64,000 nt of DNA from Macrolepiota albuminosa (GCA_027475525.1 JAMWFC010000080.1:1-64000); one strand, 5' to 3'; numbered from the stretch's first letter, positions 1 to 13,225 are shown. Numbers and translations: made by a program. Notes: generated by a model not told the origin, from the letters alone.

Positions 1-3000
1 CGAGAGAGAAGGGATAGGGAGCATTTGGCAAGGCTGGAGGCCGCGCGTGTTAAGGAGGAACGTGAGCAGAAAGAACGCTGGAAACGCGAGGAAGAGGAGG
101 AGGAGCGGGAGCTGGAAAAGACTAGAGAATTCCAACCGCAAAGAGATTGGCGACATGAGTATGTTCGAGAAACGCAGGCACATGGTACGTCCAATTGTCG
201 TCAAATTATTGACTTCTTACGTCTCATTGACGAGGTTAAAAAGATCGCCCGCAACTCCCGCTAAATCGCGATCTGTCCCAATCGACCGACTCTGAATTCT
301 CAGATACCTGCGACACAGATGATCTTGAGCTTTTGTCACCACCGCCTGGACAACTCCCGACAGTGAAGCAGTCTACTCATGAACTCACACTGGATTCTAC
401 AATCAGCCGATCCATCGACAGTCCCTCGCGCTCGTCTTCCACGGATCGGCCTGCTGCTCGTTCACCCCCGACTATATGGAAACCATCGTCTGTCGAAGAT
501 GATGTTACCACTAAGCTTTTTTCAACTGAGTTGGGGCGACGGACTAGTGTTACGAGCATTAAGTCGACTGGCACTGGGGGAGTGCGCACTGTCAACGTTG
601 ATGAACCAATTCCAGAACGTAGCGACAGTGAGGCGGAATATTTGGACAGGAACAATAGGTATCAGGAACTTGAAGATCGGCAGCCTACGAAGCCTTGGGA
701 AAGAGAGAGACGTAGGGAGTACCGGAAGAATTCTGCAAGCGATGGACCTCGGGGTGACGAGTCTTATGTACCTCATTTTCCAAATGCAAGAGCATCTCAT
801 CGATCAGAAGACCCCAGACAGCTTCCTCCTGCCAGAGATCGCTACGAGAGTGAACAAAACTACAGAGGTCTCCGATACCATCGCTCGGAGGAAATTCCAA
901 ATCACCCATCATCTAGTCTACGAGCCCCACTGCGTCGTGAGACGTCCTTCTATGAAGAGCATGATGATAAGTATCATTCCTCTCGCTCAATCAGGACAAG
1001 AACATCATTTGAGGACCGTGGTGGATCTTATCAGCCGCCTCCTCAAGCACGAGTGCCATCTCGGCCATCCTCCACTCTGAACGATGAGCGAGATTATTAT
1101 GATCAAGGGGGATACAGATCATACCCGACGCCTCCTAGTTCCGCAACTCGACCACCGATTCGTGATCATATGACGCCGCCTAACAGATACCAATCTGGCC
1201 CCCCTTATGGTTATAGCAGTGAACCCAGAAGCAACACACTTAAATATGCTCAACAACCACCAGAGAGCCCTCTTTCACGTAGGCCCTCGGAAAGCCGGCC
1301 TAGTATGAACCGCGGACCATCCTTCGCTCAGAACTATTCGGAGGGCAAGTCTTTTTTCCCAGACATTTCACTCAGCATCCATCTCATTTCGTACCGCAGA
1401 GCCAAGTCCACTACATGCCTCTTCTTCAGGGTCATATCCGCGTACTTATGAGAGAGCGGCGTCCGCCAGCATACCAATTTTAACACGTCAGCATCGACCT
1501 CCATACGGATCAGAGGAAATGGATGGTTGGCGGTCGTGGTTCACTGAATCACCCCCATTTCGTCGTGAGGCGCGACGGGAGCCTGAACGTAGAGATCGAT
1601 ACGACCAAGACCGGGACGATTTACAGGACACCGAATATTCCGGCCGAAGTGGACGTGAATACGAACTTTGGCATCCTGATTCTTATCCATATTATGGGCC
1701 CCATCCAGAACCCCTCCGTCGCAAGGGGTACTCATTACGTTCTCCGATGACGTCGCATCCTGGCAGTTATCACGATGGGCCCGACCACTCGTTTGGAGGA
1801 AGGGATCGAACATATGAGGCTCTATACGAAACTGATGGACTCGTTGATGACATGGAAACAGAGATGGAACCAATCCCACGATATCGGGATGTCCCCAGGC
1901 TGCGTCGTGAAGATAGTCAACGATCCGCCCTATTAGACGAAGAAGAGAGGAATCGATGGGAGGCAGAGGAGTGGCGAAGACAAATGGCGGAGGACATGAA
2001 GAGGTACCCATTTGAGGAGGAAGAGACGCAACGGCGGGAAGCAATGAAGCGGAAAGAGTCAAAAAGGCAGGCCACGGAAACAATGAGGTTGGACGATGAC
2101 ACATGGCAGAGAGGGGATGAATTGCGAAGACAGGCAGTGGAGGCCAGGAGAGCAAGGGAGGAGGCGATGAGGATAGCAGAGGAAGTGCGCATAAAGGCGG
2201 AGGAGGCAACAAGAAAAGAAGAGGAAGCTATAAAGAAAGAGGAAGAGGTGCTCAGACGGGCGAAGGAGGCGAGGAGAAAAGAGGAGGAAGCAAAGTTGAA
2301 GGAGGAAGAGGCGAGGAAGAAAGAGGAGGAGGCGAAGAAGAAAGAGGAGGAGGCAAAGAAGAAAGAGGAAGAGGTACACAGACAAGCGGAAGAGGCGAGG
2401 AGGAAAGAAGAGGAGGTAAGAAGGAAGGAGGTGGCTGCCAAAGAGGAGGCTCGCAGGGTGCGAGAGGAAGCTTGGAAACGAGAGCAGGATATGAAGTACT
2501 GGGAGGAGGAACTCAAACAGAAAGAGGAGCAGCTTCAACGTCGCGAACGGGAAATCGAGGCGGAGAGGAAAGAAGAGGAGTCTCGGAAAGAGGCTGAAAG
2601 ATTGCAGAAACAGTCCGAAGAAGAGGAACAGAGGCGACTGGAAGAGCGACGAAAGCGGGAAGACAGGTTTCGATACGAACAGCAACAAGAAGAGTTTCGA
2701 CGACGCGAGCAGGAGATCCACGAACGTAGACGACAAGACAGTATAGGGGGATCTTTCCCCTCATCCTACGCATCCTCGTCGACTTATTCTGCTCGATCGT
2801 ACCCTTCTTCATCTACCACGGGTGTCACTGGACAAACGTCGGGCTGGGGCGCTTCGTCTAAACCAGGCACTGCGTCGAAAGCGAGCTCCGCATCGGCAGC
2901 GTCCAAGTCACGATCGAATGCATCGTTTCCGACGTCGACCCCCTCACCTCATCCTCCCACAACTTTCGATGAGGCAGACTTCAAGCGCAGGCAGGAAGAG

Positions 3001-3468
3001 TTTTCTCAAGAGCAGCAGGAGAGGTTCCGTAAGGAACAGCTACGTTTTGAGGAAACAAGACAGAGGACAGAGAGCAGTAAGCTGAGTTCCGAACAAGTTC
3101 TCTCCATTCTAGAACGTCATGACCGCCAATGGAACATTCTAACCTCATCTACCACCAGCCTCCACTGGGGGTCCATTCCGTGGCCGATGTTCTTTCCCCC
3201 TCAAAACCCAGACGACATAACGCTCTCTACCCTGACTCTATACTTGCAGTCTCCGCTTCTTCCTGATAGGGAAAAGACCAAACCTCAGAAGGATCGCCTC
3301 AAGGAGATGATTAAGAGATGGCACCCGGACCGTTTTGAAACCAAGTATTTGCCGCGAATAATCGAGGGCGACCGAGAGAAAGTGAAGGAGGGAACGGGGG
3401 TAGTAATACGATTACTCAACGAGCTTTTGACAAAGGTGAACTCTCCTGGCCCTTTCGGCTTGTCATGA
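1..3468 (+). CDS. Coiled-coil protein with WHPDRF (J-like / NFKBIL1-like) C-terminal tail, 5' end outside window
   Basis: The reading frame is open from base 1 with no usable ATG, so the gene starts upstream. An intron fits 185-243 (GTACGT..AAAAAG); coding resumes at 244. The middle is disordered and rich in Ser, Pro, Arg and Tyr. From about 1960 to 2740 there is a long charged coiled coil made of KEEEA/RKEEE-type repeats. The last ~80 codons hold a conserved globular tail with KEMIKRWHPDRFE, the signature of many Agaricomycete proteins and of the NFKBIL1-like C-terminus. Function is unknown; a scaffold role is only inference. Near 1352-1357 (a T6 run) the frame shifts by one: coding character continues in the next frame up to the 1519-3468 segment. 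Either this is a one-base error or mutation, or an intron starting at about 1303 (GTATGA) bridges it. It is paralogous to the N-terminal half of the kinase gene at 19783-22978. Confidence 0.75.
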
Positions 3469-6400
3469 ATCATACGATTTGCTGTATCTATGTAGTTTTT
3501 TTTAGCGTGTACACCGGATTCGGATACCTTACTCATCGATTGTATAAGTACCAAAACTCAAACGACACAATATGACATGTATTGGGCTGTATTTGGAAAG
3601 GTCCACCTAGATAGTGCATTAGTATTCAAGTTCGCTTGTTCTTGGTCTTGGGATTCAATCAACATGGAAGTGTTAGACAAAGAGACTTTCAAAATCGCTG
3701 CGTTGGTGTATATTAGTGTAACAAAAGTTGACCTTGGCAAAAGTTGAGGTGAACGTAGCGCAGCTTGAGGTAAGTATATGCGCGCTCAGTTTTGGCGATG
3801 AGTAAACCAAGCAGAACAGTGAACTTGACAGGATGTTCATGATTTAGATACAACGTCACTGGTCGTCCAGAATAAAGACTCCAAAGAGAGCCTGCAGCTG
3901 GGACACGATGGTTTGTATTAAAAAGTTGGTATGTGATAAGGATGTTTGTTTCTGATCGTGCTTCTATTTTTGGATACAGTATGCTGTCATCGAATCTCTC
4001 GAGGAAGACGTTTATGAAAACACCGCTTGAAAGCGTGAGATGCAGATATTAGAAAGTTGATGAGGTTTATACCTCTCACATGTGGTTCAGAGTGGGAGGT
4101 AAGAAGGAGGTTCACTAGGAAGGTAGCAACCTCGTTAAAGGTCTTGGAAGTGACTCGAGAGAATTATCAACGGACTATGTCTTGCCGACTATACTTGCCT
4201 TCAAAAATGTAAGTTAGAAAGATAACTATTACCGATCATTTTTCACAGCCTATTGGAAGAAAGTAACGGTAGACTTATCCATGCGCAAGTAACAATTGGG
4301 GCTGATAGGACGAGACGCCATATTTTTGAAAAAGATTTCTGCGTCCGGGATACTGAGCAGTAGTGACAAGAAACTTGGTTCGGAGGAGAAACGGATTACG
4401 CGGAAGCTCACGAGTCTATCCTCAAGGAAGGAGAAAGGGAGAAGTCGAAGCGGTCCACGTGGATGTGAAAGCAACCTTTGAATCGCAATATCCGAAAAGA
4501 GATTTGCATCGTACTTCACGTTTTTTCCCTACTACTTGCGGGGATCCTCGAAATACGCAGATACTGTCCTGATCCGATGTGTCCAGCCAATAATGACCAT
4601 GGATGCGTCGCATGGCAGGGCGACATGGAATACAGAAGTGGAAAGGGAAGAAAGACCTTCAAGTGTGCTCAAACCAAACGCGTCGGAGCCTTGTCGGAAC
4701 AATGTTCAGGACAGTATTTACAGTATTATCGCAAGGACAAGGTCGAAGGGGCCTTGGAATGCAACGATGAGATACTATCCTGGTCAGTTCATTTGTTATT
4801 ACTATATTACTATGAAGCCATCCACCTACGCTAGCCTGAAGTGCTAGCTAAGGACATTTGTTATTCATCGAGACATACAAACCTGCTTTGATCCGTGAGA
4901 CGTCCCACAGCCAGCGAAGAGAGTGAGAGCATGCTTTGTTCATGGCATTCCAAAAGACAATAGACATAGTACTTGAGAATGGTCTGCGATTATCAAGCTT
5001 GAAGAGACAGACATCATTACATACACATCCCCCGCCCCGTGGACACGGGAGTCAGCTTGGCGAGGCTCAACAACAAGACTATCTCAAGCAAATTGCCGTT
5101 GAGAGTAAAGCCTAAATGACTCCGAGGGGTTGGGATGTCAATCAGAGGAGGTAGCTTGAATGATGCGCAAGATTCGGACTCCATCCGATGTAAAGGAAGG
5201 CCAAGAGCACAGTGTAACATGGAATACTGTCAGGTATATCGCGATACATGAAATCATTGGTGGCACGATTGTCTAAGATTGAGCTTATAGACATGATGTG
5301 ACGCTTCAGAAGTTGATTGATGAATCACTGAAAGCAGTCGAGTAAAAAACCTGACAAAGGGAACGACGAAAGCAGTTCATACATCATCAATCTGTGTTGA
5401 GATACTGAGGTTTGGGTAACTGTCATCACAGAAGTTGAGCTTTCCATGCATGCATCATTATGGTTTGATTGATATAACGAAAGGCGTCGAGGATCCCAGC
5501 GCGCTGTAACAGATCGAAGGATAAAAAAATCTCAAAAATCTCAATCAAGTATCCGGAAATGTGAAGATTGCGGTGTAATTAAAGGACCGCCGCCTTAGCT
5601 AAGATGTCTTGCAGCGTGTCCCTTCTTGATCTTCAATTGCTGGAAAGTATGCTTTGAGGGAAAGAGATGAAAACACGTTTGGTTAGGGCTGGGTGATGTC
5701 AAGCTCGAGAACGCAAGTGTGTCCTGCTGTTTCATGATCGACAATGATATTGCCCAAGTCAAGGTTTCTGTCTAAGTGGAAAAGAAAGCACGTAATACGG
5801 CGCAAAAGTCCATGATTTTTTTGAACGTCGAGTGGTTCCAGTAAAATGAGACAACACATCATCACCAACCTTGGGGACGAAGTAATCATAAATCAAACAT
5901 CTATGGTATCCAAACAAAAAGAGGTCTCCATGGGGCAAGACACTTGGGGATACCTGATATTTGAGGGTACGCCCCTCTGTAATTTCATGGCTGATTTAGC
6001 ATATCGCCGAACTAGCAGGATCGCAGGTAAGAGTTACTTGGATGGACTTTGATAATCCTGATGCTCCACAACAGTTGGCTTTCCGATGTCCAAGACTCTC
6101 CGAGTTGACAAGTTAGCAATTAGCAAGGGTTTTGGCATTTAGTCAAGACTTCGGACGCGAGACGGAGAGCGACACGGAAGAAACCTATTTAGACTCTTGA
6201 GCTCAACGCCTCAACGTAAGTCTCGAAGTCGAAACACAAGTCTACACCCTAAAATAAACATCAGTGGTGTCATCAGTCACTGTGGTGTTAGCATGTACCG
6301 AAAAACAAAACGTAACAATACTGCCGATGGAGGAGAAGGTCAGTTGACGGCTTCTTTGACCATGACGATAATAAGAAGAGACTTAGTTCGGGTGCGCCCA

Positions 6401-7860
6401 TCCACACTATCTGATAGAGTGAATGTATTGAAGGTGAAATGAGGCGTTCGATCTCGTAAGACTGAGGACACTATGGAGAGTTGCAGCAAGCTTCGTGTCG
6501 TAGAAACAGACTGGGAACAACTTAGGACTGTATTGAGATTCCTGAGGTGCGTGGATTCATAATGGACCCACTTTAGAGTAAGTGCAATGCGCCTTTAACA
6601 TACCTGGAGGCCGATCCACGGAACTCCAGAACACGAAAATTTTCTACAGCATCACGTGGGTCGCATGAGTGTGCTGGGGTTCTGCTGGGGTTCTGCATCC
6701 ACGGAGGGGCGCAGAAAAATTTTGACGATTAGACGTCGAAACCATCACAATGGTAAATTTATTTGAACACGGAAATATCCGAATTCCGAAGTGGCGGAAG
6801 TTTTTGCTGCACTAAAAATCCGTCGTTAGACACATGACAAGGATCGTTGTGAATGTGGAGCAGGCAACGATGTATCTTTGGGTTTAGATGAACGCGGAAA
6901 ACAGACTCCCGGCGTAGCTCAAAAACTTATAAACTATACTCGGCATCCTTCGGTGTTTAATGACCGTGAAGCAGAATGTGGTGTATATCTGAAGCAAAAT
7001 GGGGTGCACCTGGGACTGGGAGAAGCATGCGGGGCTTCTTCAACAGGTTACGTGCGTCGTTCCTATAAAAAGAAAGCTATTTGTAATGTGAGAATTCTGA
7101 GAGTCCAAGTATGTTGGAGAGGGAAAGGAAACGGTGGCGTCGATTCCCAAGCACCTTGTGTATTCTCTTCAAGTGTGCAGTGCTATACGGCTCATGGTTA
7201 TCCAACTCGCTCGGTACTGTTATTGCAATCAGAATATAGGGTGAAAGCCGATCTCTGGGGCTGCGATTGGGTCCTTATAACTTTGAATTCTAAAAACAAA
7301 ATTCGGTCGAAGTCAGTGGGAAATGGGAAGCGAGGTGGGCTGTACCTGAAGAAACGCAAGCCGCAGTGGCCATGCTCTCATTCATGTCAAGGGTAGCCAT
7401 AAGAACAACGGATGACATCTCGTTTTCACCAAGGCAGCGTTACGCATATACCTTCCACGCGTCAATACCCTGCACCATGTGGCCTGTCAGGCTGTTGCAA
7501 TACCATGCAACTACCAGCAATAAGAGCATTAGCATATACAGTATTTCGGTTTCCAGTCTTGGCATGTCAATTTACGAAGTGTTATTAGTGCCAGAAATCA
7601 TGTTCCTCGGAGTCCAGATGTTCCGAGTCGAAAATATGAATTTTTGCGTGCGAAATCAATCTTCTCATTCATGTGTCGCTGAGTAATTTCAACTGGGATA
7701 AGATCGCGTCGCGGTTGAAATCCATAGACAATCGAAACAGCAACCCATCCATTTGGAATCCATGGAATGTAAATTCGGAAGATAGAAATTATCGCCATTC
7801 TAGTTGACAAAAGAACCTCTTAATCGACTCTGCTGAGAAACATTGTAGAATGTAAACCTC
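3469..7860. other. Intergenic, no supported gene
   Basis: About 4.4 kb of mixed-composition sequence. Short open frames exist (for example a Cys-containing one near 4570-4790 and another at 6878-7396), but none has a recognisable domain, consistent splice context or codon bias. A short minus-strand stretch at about 5683-5810 faintly resembles a protein-kinase catalytic-loop region and may be a decayed remnant. Nothing else is supported. Confidence 0.5.
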
Positions 7861-7869
7861 GTGGTGGTG

Positions 7870-8960
7870 GCGAATCACGGTCACATGCCTCGAGTCCGGG
7901 TCCGTGTCGCGACAGCGCTCAGAAAGGGTCGGAGGTCGTGGAAATGATAAACATGCGCGGAGCTTAAGATCGAGAATCAAAAAGCCATCGAAGTTTTTCC
8001 GAGAATCCGAGGGCGCTTTCTGTGAATTCTTTGTCCGAGCACCTAACTCTCACTGATACGTGTATGAACCGTATCTGAACCACCCTTGTGATCTAAAACG
8101 AGAACCTGCTTGTGTTCGGTATCGCCACATTTTAGTTACCGAAAAAAAACCAACAGAACTCGATGACAAGCCTCTTGAAGGAAACATCTAGTATTTCACG
8201 GTCCCGAAAATCTGAGGGCGCTTTCTGTGAATCCTTTGTTCGAGCGCCTAATTTCGACTCGTATGTTCGCGAACCGATTTGAACTACCCTTTGTTGATAA
8301 GCCTCGTGGAAGGAAACATTTGTAAAAATGTTAAACACGGTCACATGTCTCCGAGTCCCGTCGCGCTCCATTGAAGTCCAGTCGTGGAAAAAATAAACGA
8401 ACTTACATTGAGATCCGGAAGTTCTGAGGGGTTCTTGATTCCGTGTATACCTTTCCTTTGTCTGAGCGCCTAATCTCGGTTCCTACCATGATGGTTCAAG
8501 AAAACAATTGTGAAACTGGGTTGCATCGACATTTTTAGTTTATCGAACCGACCCGACTGTGGAATACTCAATTGAACTTTGTGTTTTCTTTTTTAATTCC
8601 AACTTCGGAGAAACTTTACCCTGGCCCCGGAGGCAATTTCACGGTCACATGCCTCCAAGTCCCGTCGCGACTTACGGCTAGCTGAGAAAGGGCAGTCACG
8701 ATCGTGGAAACGGTAAACATGCGCGGAGCTTGATGATCGAGAGAATCAGTTATCTCGAATCCGAGGGGCGCTTTGTGTGAATCCTTTCCTTTGTTCGAGC
8801 GCCTAACGTTTCACGAACCGATTTCGAACTTGAACCACCCTCTGTAGAATGCAAATCACGGTCACATGCCGCCGAGTCCTGGTCGCGTTGGGTCCCCACT
8901 CCAGTTCGTGGAAAAAATAAACATGCGCGGAGCTTGAGATTGTGTGACCTTTCGCGGACA
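7870..8960. repeat. Degenerate tandem repeat array
   Basis: At least four diverged copies of a module of roughly 220-460 bp. Its conserved core CACGGTCACATG occurs at 7876, 8336, 8639 and 8857. Each core is followed by GAGTCC..GTCGCG, then GTGGAAA and usually AAACATGCGCGGAGCTT. A second conserved block, GCGCTTTsTGTGAATCCTTT followed by GTTCGAGCGCCTAA, recurs near 8010, 8220, 8440 (poor) and 8768. No open reading frame is maintained, so this is a noncoding satellite-like or relic array. Confidence 0.7.
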
Positions 8961-8994
8961 TCACCTGAACCGGTGGGGTTCCTGTGAAACCCAT

Positions 8995-9149
8995 AGCCTG
9001 AGGCCTGAAATTCATATATACGACAAACCTTTCGTGAAATTCTCCCAGCCTACCATACTCACAATCGCCAAAGCCTGAGGCCTGAAATTCATATATACGA
9101 CAAACCTTTCGTGAAATTCTCCCAGCCTACCATACTCACAATCGCCAAA
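8995..9149. repeat. Exact 77-bp tandem duplication (probable assembly join)
   Basis: Bases 8995-9072 are repeated exactly at 9072-9149, a period of 77 with 78 matching positions. It begins AGCCTGAGGCCTG. It is one of five period-77 exact duplications in the window and probably an untrimmed k-mer overlap rather than biology. Confidence 0.9.
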
Positions 9150-10487
9150 AATCAGAAACCGAAGAAAACCAAAGAAAAGAAAACACACAACACCCACACT
9201 TAAAACAGCACACGACCACTGCAACTCAACAAATAACCGACCGCTCCCAAATCCACAAATCCATATTCCATTCCATTCCAGTTGCAGCCGCACCAGCGCA
9301 CCGAGGGTGCATAAACAGTCAAAAAAAAGGAAGAAAAAAAAGGAAGATTCCAGCTGCACAGCCAAGCCTAAGGGAGGGAGGGTGGGTGGGAACGCAACCC
9401 CAATCCATACCAGAAGCCATTCCCTTCCCTTCCCCCTTCTTTCCGTCGATCATCAGTGCTAGCTAGCACCCATTATTAGCCTTTCCTTGAGAACCACTGG
9501 ATAAATATAAATATATAAAATAAAATAAAATAAAAAAAGACACTAGCATGGTCATCCCATCTCCAACACCTCCAAAATAAACAAACGAAAAAAAAATGAA
9601 CTCTTTCCTACTCCACATAAACAGCCCCCCAGGAACCGCGGGTTCAGGGCTCCAATATCCAATAGTGCAAGGTGCATCGCATCACTCTCGCCCATCGCCT
9701 ATCACCCATCATCAACCCATCAACTCATCAACTCATTCGGCGCTGACCGACCCATCCCTCGTCCGTCCCTCGAGACAACATTCAAAATGCTCATCAAGGA
9801 AAAAAAAAGAAGCGGGGAAGCGGGGTTAGCCGAGCCGCGTGGTCCGCAATCGGGCAGGCACAGAGGGCGCTTAAATGACGATTGAACTGAACGGACGGAT
9901 TGAACGTAGAACGATGTAACGATGTAACGATGTAACGATTGCGATTGAATGGTTGAATGGTTGAATGGTTGAATACAAGAAGCCCGGGAGGAAGGCGTGT
10001 GCGTGGATAGCTTCGCGCAAAAGAGAAAGAGAAAGAGAAAATGAGAAAAAGAGAAAAAGAGAAAAAGAAAGAAAGCATACATATTTCGAAAGAAGAGGAA
10101 TATCGTTCACCAGGAAAAGAAAAAGTTCGGACTCGGACTCGGATTCGGATTCGGAACGGGCACCTCGTTGGCTGGCTGGCTGGCTGGCTGGCTAGGAGGT
10201 GGCGGAGGCCAGGGAGCGGGGCGCGTGTCGGGAGCTGAACTGGGATTTTTTTTTTGGTTCTCCGCGAAATGGAGTATGTATGTATAAGTCCCCCTCTCCC
10301 ATCCCCGACCCCGACCCCGAACGAGATACGATGGGCGCCAGGGCGCTAAAAAACCAGCTTGAACCCGAGCCTGAGCCTGAGACTAAGACTAAGACTAAGC
10401 GTGAGCCGTGAGTGTGAGTATAAGCCTAAGGTCCTCTGATGCAGCGAGTGAGCGAGTGATCAATGTTCCTTCCTTCCTTCCTTCTTC
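9150..10487. other. Intergenic, microsatellite-rich
   Basis: No supported gene. It holds short repeats: ATGTAACG-type 9-mers at about 9911-9940, GGTTGAAT 8-mers at about 9950-9975, purine-rich AAAGAGAA runs at 10020-10075, TCGGAC/TCGGAT hexamers near 10127-10155, GGCT repeats near 10165-10193, and CCCGAC / CCTGAG / ACTAAG hexamers at 10300-10400. Confidence 0.6.
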
Positions 10488-10641
10488 CTTCTTCCTTCTT
10501 TCTCCTTTTTCCTGAATTTTCTCTTTCGTTTTCGTGTTTTCTTTTTTTCGTTCTAAATCAGAAACTTCTTCCTTCTTTCTCCTTTTTCCTGAATTTTCTC
10601 TTTCGTTTTCGTGTTTTCTTTTTTTCGTTCTAAATCAGAAA
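10488..10641. repeat. Exact 77-bp tandem duplication (probable assembly join)
   Basis: Bases 10488-10564 are repeated exactly at 10565-10641. The match is exactly 77 positions with mismatches immediately on both sides. The sequence is pyrimidine-rich, the sort of place where a de Bruijn graph assembly breaks. Confidence 0.9.
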
Positions 10642-13225
10642 AAAAGTGTCCTAAAGGGGTGGGTCGATGGGTGGGTGTGGTAGGGGTCCGTGAGGGTGGG
10701 TGCGCGGCCCGCGCGTCCCGTGATATCCATGGGATGGGCGCATGACTCATGACTCATGAGTCATGACGACGGACACCCTCAACCTCAACTCAACTCAGCT
10801 CAGCTTAGCTTAGCTCACCCGCGCGCGGGACGACGGGGACGGGACGCGAAAGCTTTTAGTACGTCGATCATAGTTTATAAAAAAAATTGAAAATGAAAAT
10901 GAAAATGAAAGTGAAAGTGAAATGAAAACGACATGGGGATGGGTTCTCCATCCGATCCTCTTTCTCTCTCGAAAGGAGAACAAGAAGGAAGTGGAGTAGG
11001 GTGGCGGATTTCGATTAGCCCCGGTCGGTCACGGTCGTGTTCGTGATGGGTGTGCGTGTGTTGTTTATTTTGAGATACAGGCAGGCAGGGATCACAGCCT
11101 GAGTGAGGATAATTATGTATGTAGTTCTGTTGGAATCAAATTCTACTTCTACTTTTACTTCTACTTCTATTTTTATACACTCGAACCCACACCTTCCCTC
11201 ACCCCCCCTCTCCGGCGTGAAACGTGAAAGCAAAAGAGAGTACAAGAGATCGATGATAGGTTACTCCTGAAGTGTGATGATTGTACTGTAATCCCGTTGA
11301 GTACTACGATTTCGATTACTACTTACGGACAGATGTGATGTGTATGAATGTTTGACAGAATCTTACTTAAATTCCCACTAGAACTCACGAGTTCTAATAG
11401 ACTACTTACTTACTTTTCTTTGAAGGTGGAGTAAGGTGGATCCCGGGTCGGTGGTGTGTGTTGTTTATTTTGGGATACAGGGATACAGTACAGGGATAAT
11501 TATGTAGTTCTGTTAGAATCAAGTTCTAATTCTAATTCTATCTACATACTTCTATTTTTATCCAAGCCCAAGCCCAAGCCCAAGCCCACAAACGAGGGGG
11601 GGGCCAAAAGGAACGAAAGCGGAAAACGACCCCCAAGGAGCACAATACAAAATCCCTCATTACGGATTCGCGATACGATACGATACGATACGATACGATA
11701 CGAACAATGAGGGGGGCGGAAGGGGTGCTACGTAGTTCAATCGTTTGTTTACACAGCATCCGTTATTGTTATTCAATTCCATTTCAACTACTACATAACG
11801 TAGATAAGATGAGCAGGGAGGGTCCAGGACTCAAAGACTCAAAGACTCAAAGAAGAAGGAAGGAAGGGCTGACGAGTCTATGTAACTTGAAGGAACCGAG
11901 GTATGGCGTTTACGGTAGGGTAGGATTGTACGAGGGGAAGAGAGATGAAAGATTAAAGATGATGCGGTAAAGATGATGCGGTAAAGATGATGGGGGATGG
12001 GGATGGGGGATGACGACACGGTATGCCGGGATTGTTATGTACAACCATGCAGGGACGGAGGGGGAGGGAGGGGACATCAATGTCATGTCCATGTCAGGAA
12101 TTTTTTTCCGAGTTGACGTTGGACATGAACAGTGGAACGAGGCGAGGGCTATGCTTGGGACCCTTGCGTGCTATGGCATGGTATGGCATACAATTGCAAG
12201 CTAAGTATGCTTTGAATAAGGCTAACGCTAACATCGTCATCACCACCCACCCTCGACTAACGCAATACCACCCCGCCCAACCACCACACCACCGAGCAGC
12301 GGCGCACCTCCCAAAAGCGGGGATCTACCCCGAAACGAGAGGGAAAGAAAAAAAAAAGTCAGTTTCACCACCCGCGTCGCTCGTCCCACAATGAAAAAAA
12401 GAAGTCCAAAGAACTCGAGAACTCCAGAACCCAAGAACCCAAGAATCCAAGAAGGTCCCAAAAAAATCAAATAAAATAAATAAAGATAAAGATAAAGAAG
12501 AAAAAAAGGGCAAGAGGCACTCCGTGTATCCCGTGTGCCGCGTGCCGACGTGTACGAGAGTGACCAAGTATAGGCAAAGGCAAACCTTGCACTGCTTGTC
12601 AATCCATCGAAGGCACTAGCGGCCAAGTATGTAAGCAGAGGAGAGGGCACCTTACTTGTGGTACATAGCAGCGCGCCGACCCGACGGGACGGGTAGTCGT
12701 CACGAGCGATGCGCGATGGGCGCCTCGTGACGTCGTCCTGGAGGTATGTGATTCACGGTCCGCGGTGGCCTCGTGTGGATGGGCTAACCTGCTGCTCGTT
12801 GACAGGAGGGGAGATTATGTATATGGATGGTATTTATTCTCCTCCGATTGTCGGGCGAGGGCGAGGGCGAGGGCTTTGAGGGCTGGAGGAAGTTCTCTGG
12901 TGGACACGTGGAGCAAAGACGAAGCCCTCGGAGATAGAGATGTGGTAGGGACCATGATTGCACAACCTTGGCCGCGTCGGTTTTCCAGCACTGGGATAGG
13001 GTATGCAGACAAGAGAGATATTACATAATGTATATGTTACGGCACCATGACGACTAGCAATCGGGTCGAGCTGCCTCGAGGCGAGGTTCGTGGGGATCGT
13101 CTGCGGGTTCTGGTTTGGATCTGTCACAGGGATCACGTCACGCAACCCGAGGGATTGGTGAGATCTGGATCTGGGGACGGCTGTCATAAAAGTGAGTGCA
13201 TCCCAGAGGCAAATTCGTCGAAGCC
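10642..13225. other. Intergenic region upstream of the Pro/Ser-rich gene
   Basis: No supported gene. It holds many low-complexity tracts: CAAGCC hexamers near 11565-11588, GATAC pentamers near 11668-11703, CTCAAAGA repeats near 11828-11850 and GGCGAG repeats near 12852-12872. A partial duplicate also occurs around 11038-11180 and 11450-11565 (TGTTTATTTTG..GATACAG..ATAATTATGTA..GTTCT). It could contain the promoter and long 5' UTR of the gene at 13226, but no start signal can be fixed. Confidence 0.5.
10743..10763. promoter_or_regulatory. Three abutting AP-1/Gcn4-type sites (TGACTCA)
   Basis: TGACTCA occurs at 10743-10749 and 10750-10756, and TGAGTCA at 10757-10763. They lie back to back with a 7-bp pitch. 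TGASTCA is the classic bZIP (Gcn4/AP-1) site. The tight cluster is visible in the sequence; a regulatory role is inference, and the nearest plausible target gene starts 2.5 kb away. Confidence 0.4.

Noticed and set aside
1541..2736. Long minus-strand open frames opposite the coiled coil
   Set aside because: They are mirror images of the GAG/AAG-rich coiled-coil codons (Ser/Phe/Leu repeats) and have no domain or splice context.
6878..7396. 172-codon plus-strand open frame
   Set aside because: No recognisable domain, no bias and no introns around it. Possible by chance in a 4 kb stretch, so not called a gene.
11668..11703. GATAC pentamer tract as a telomere-like or centromere signal
   Set aside because: The unit is not a known telomeric repeat, it is short, and it lies among many other microsatellites.
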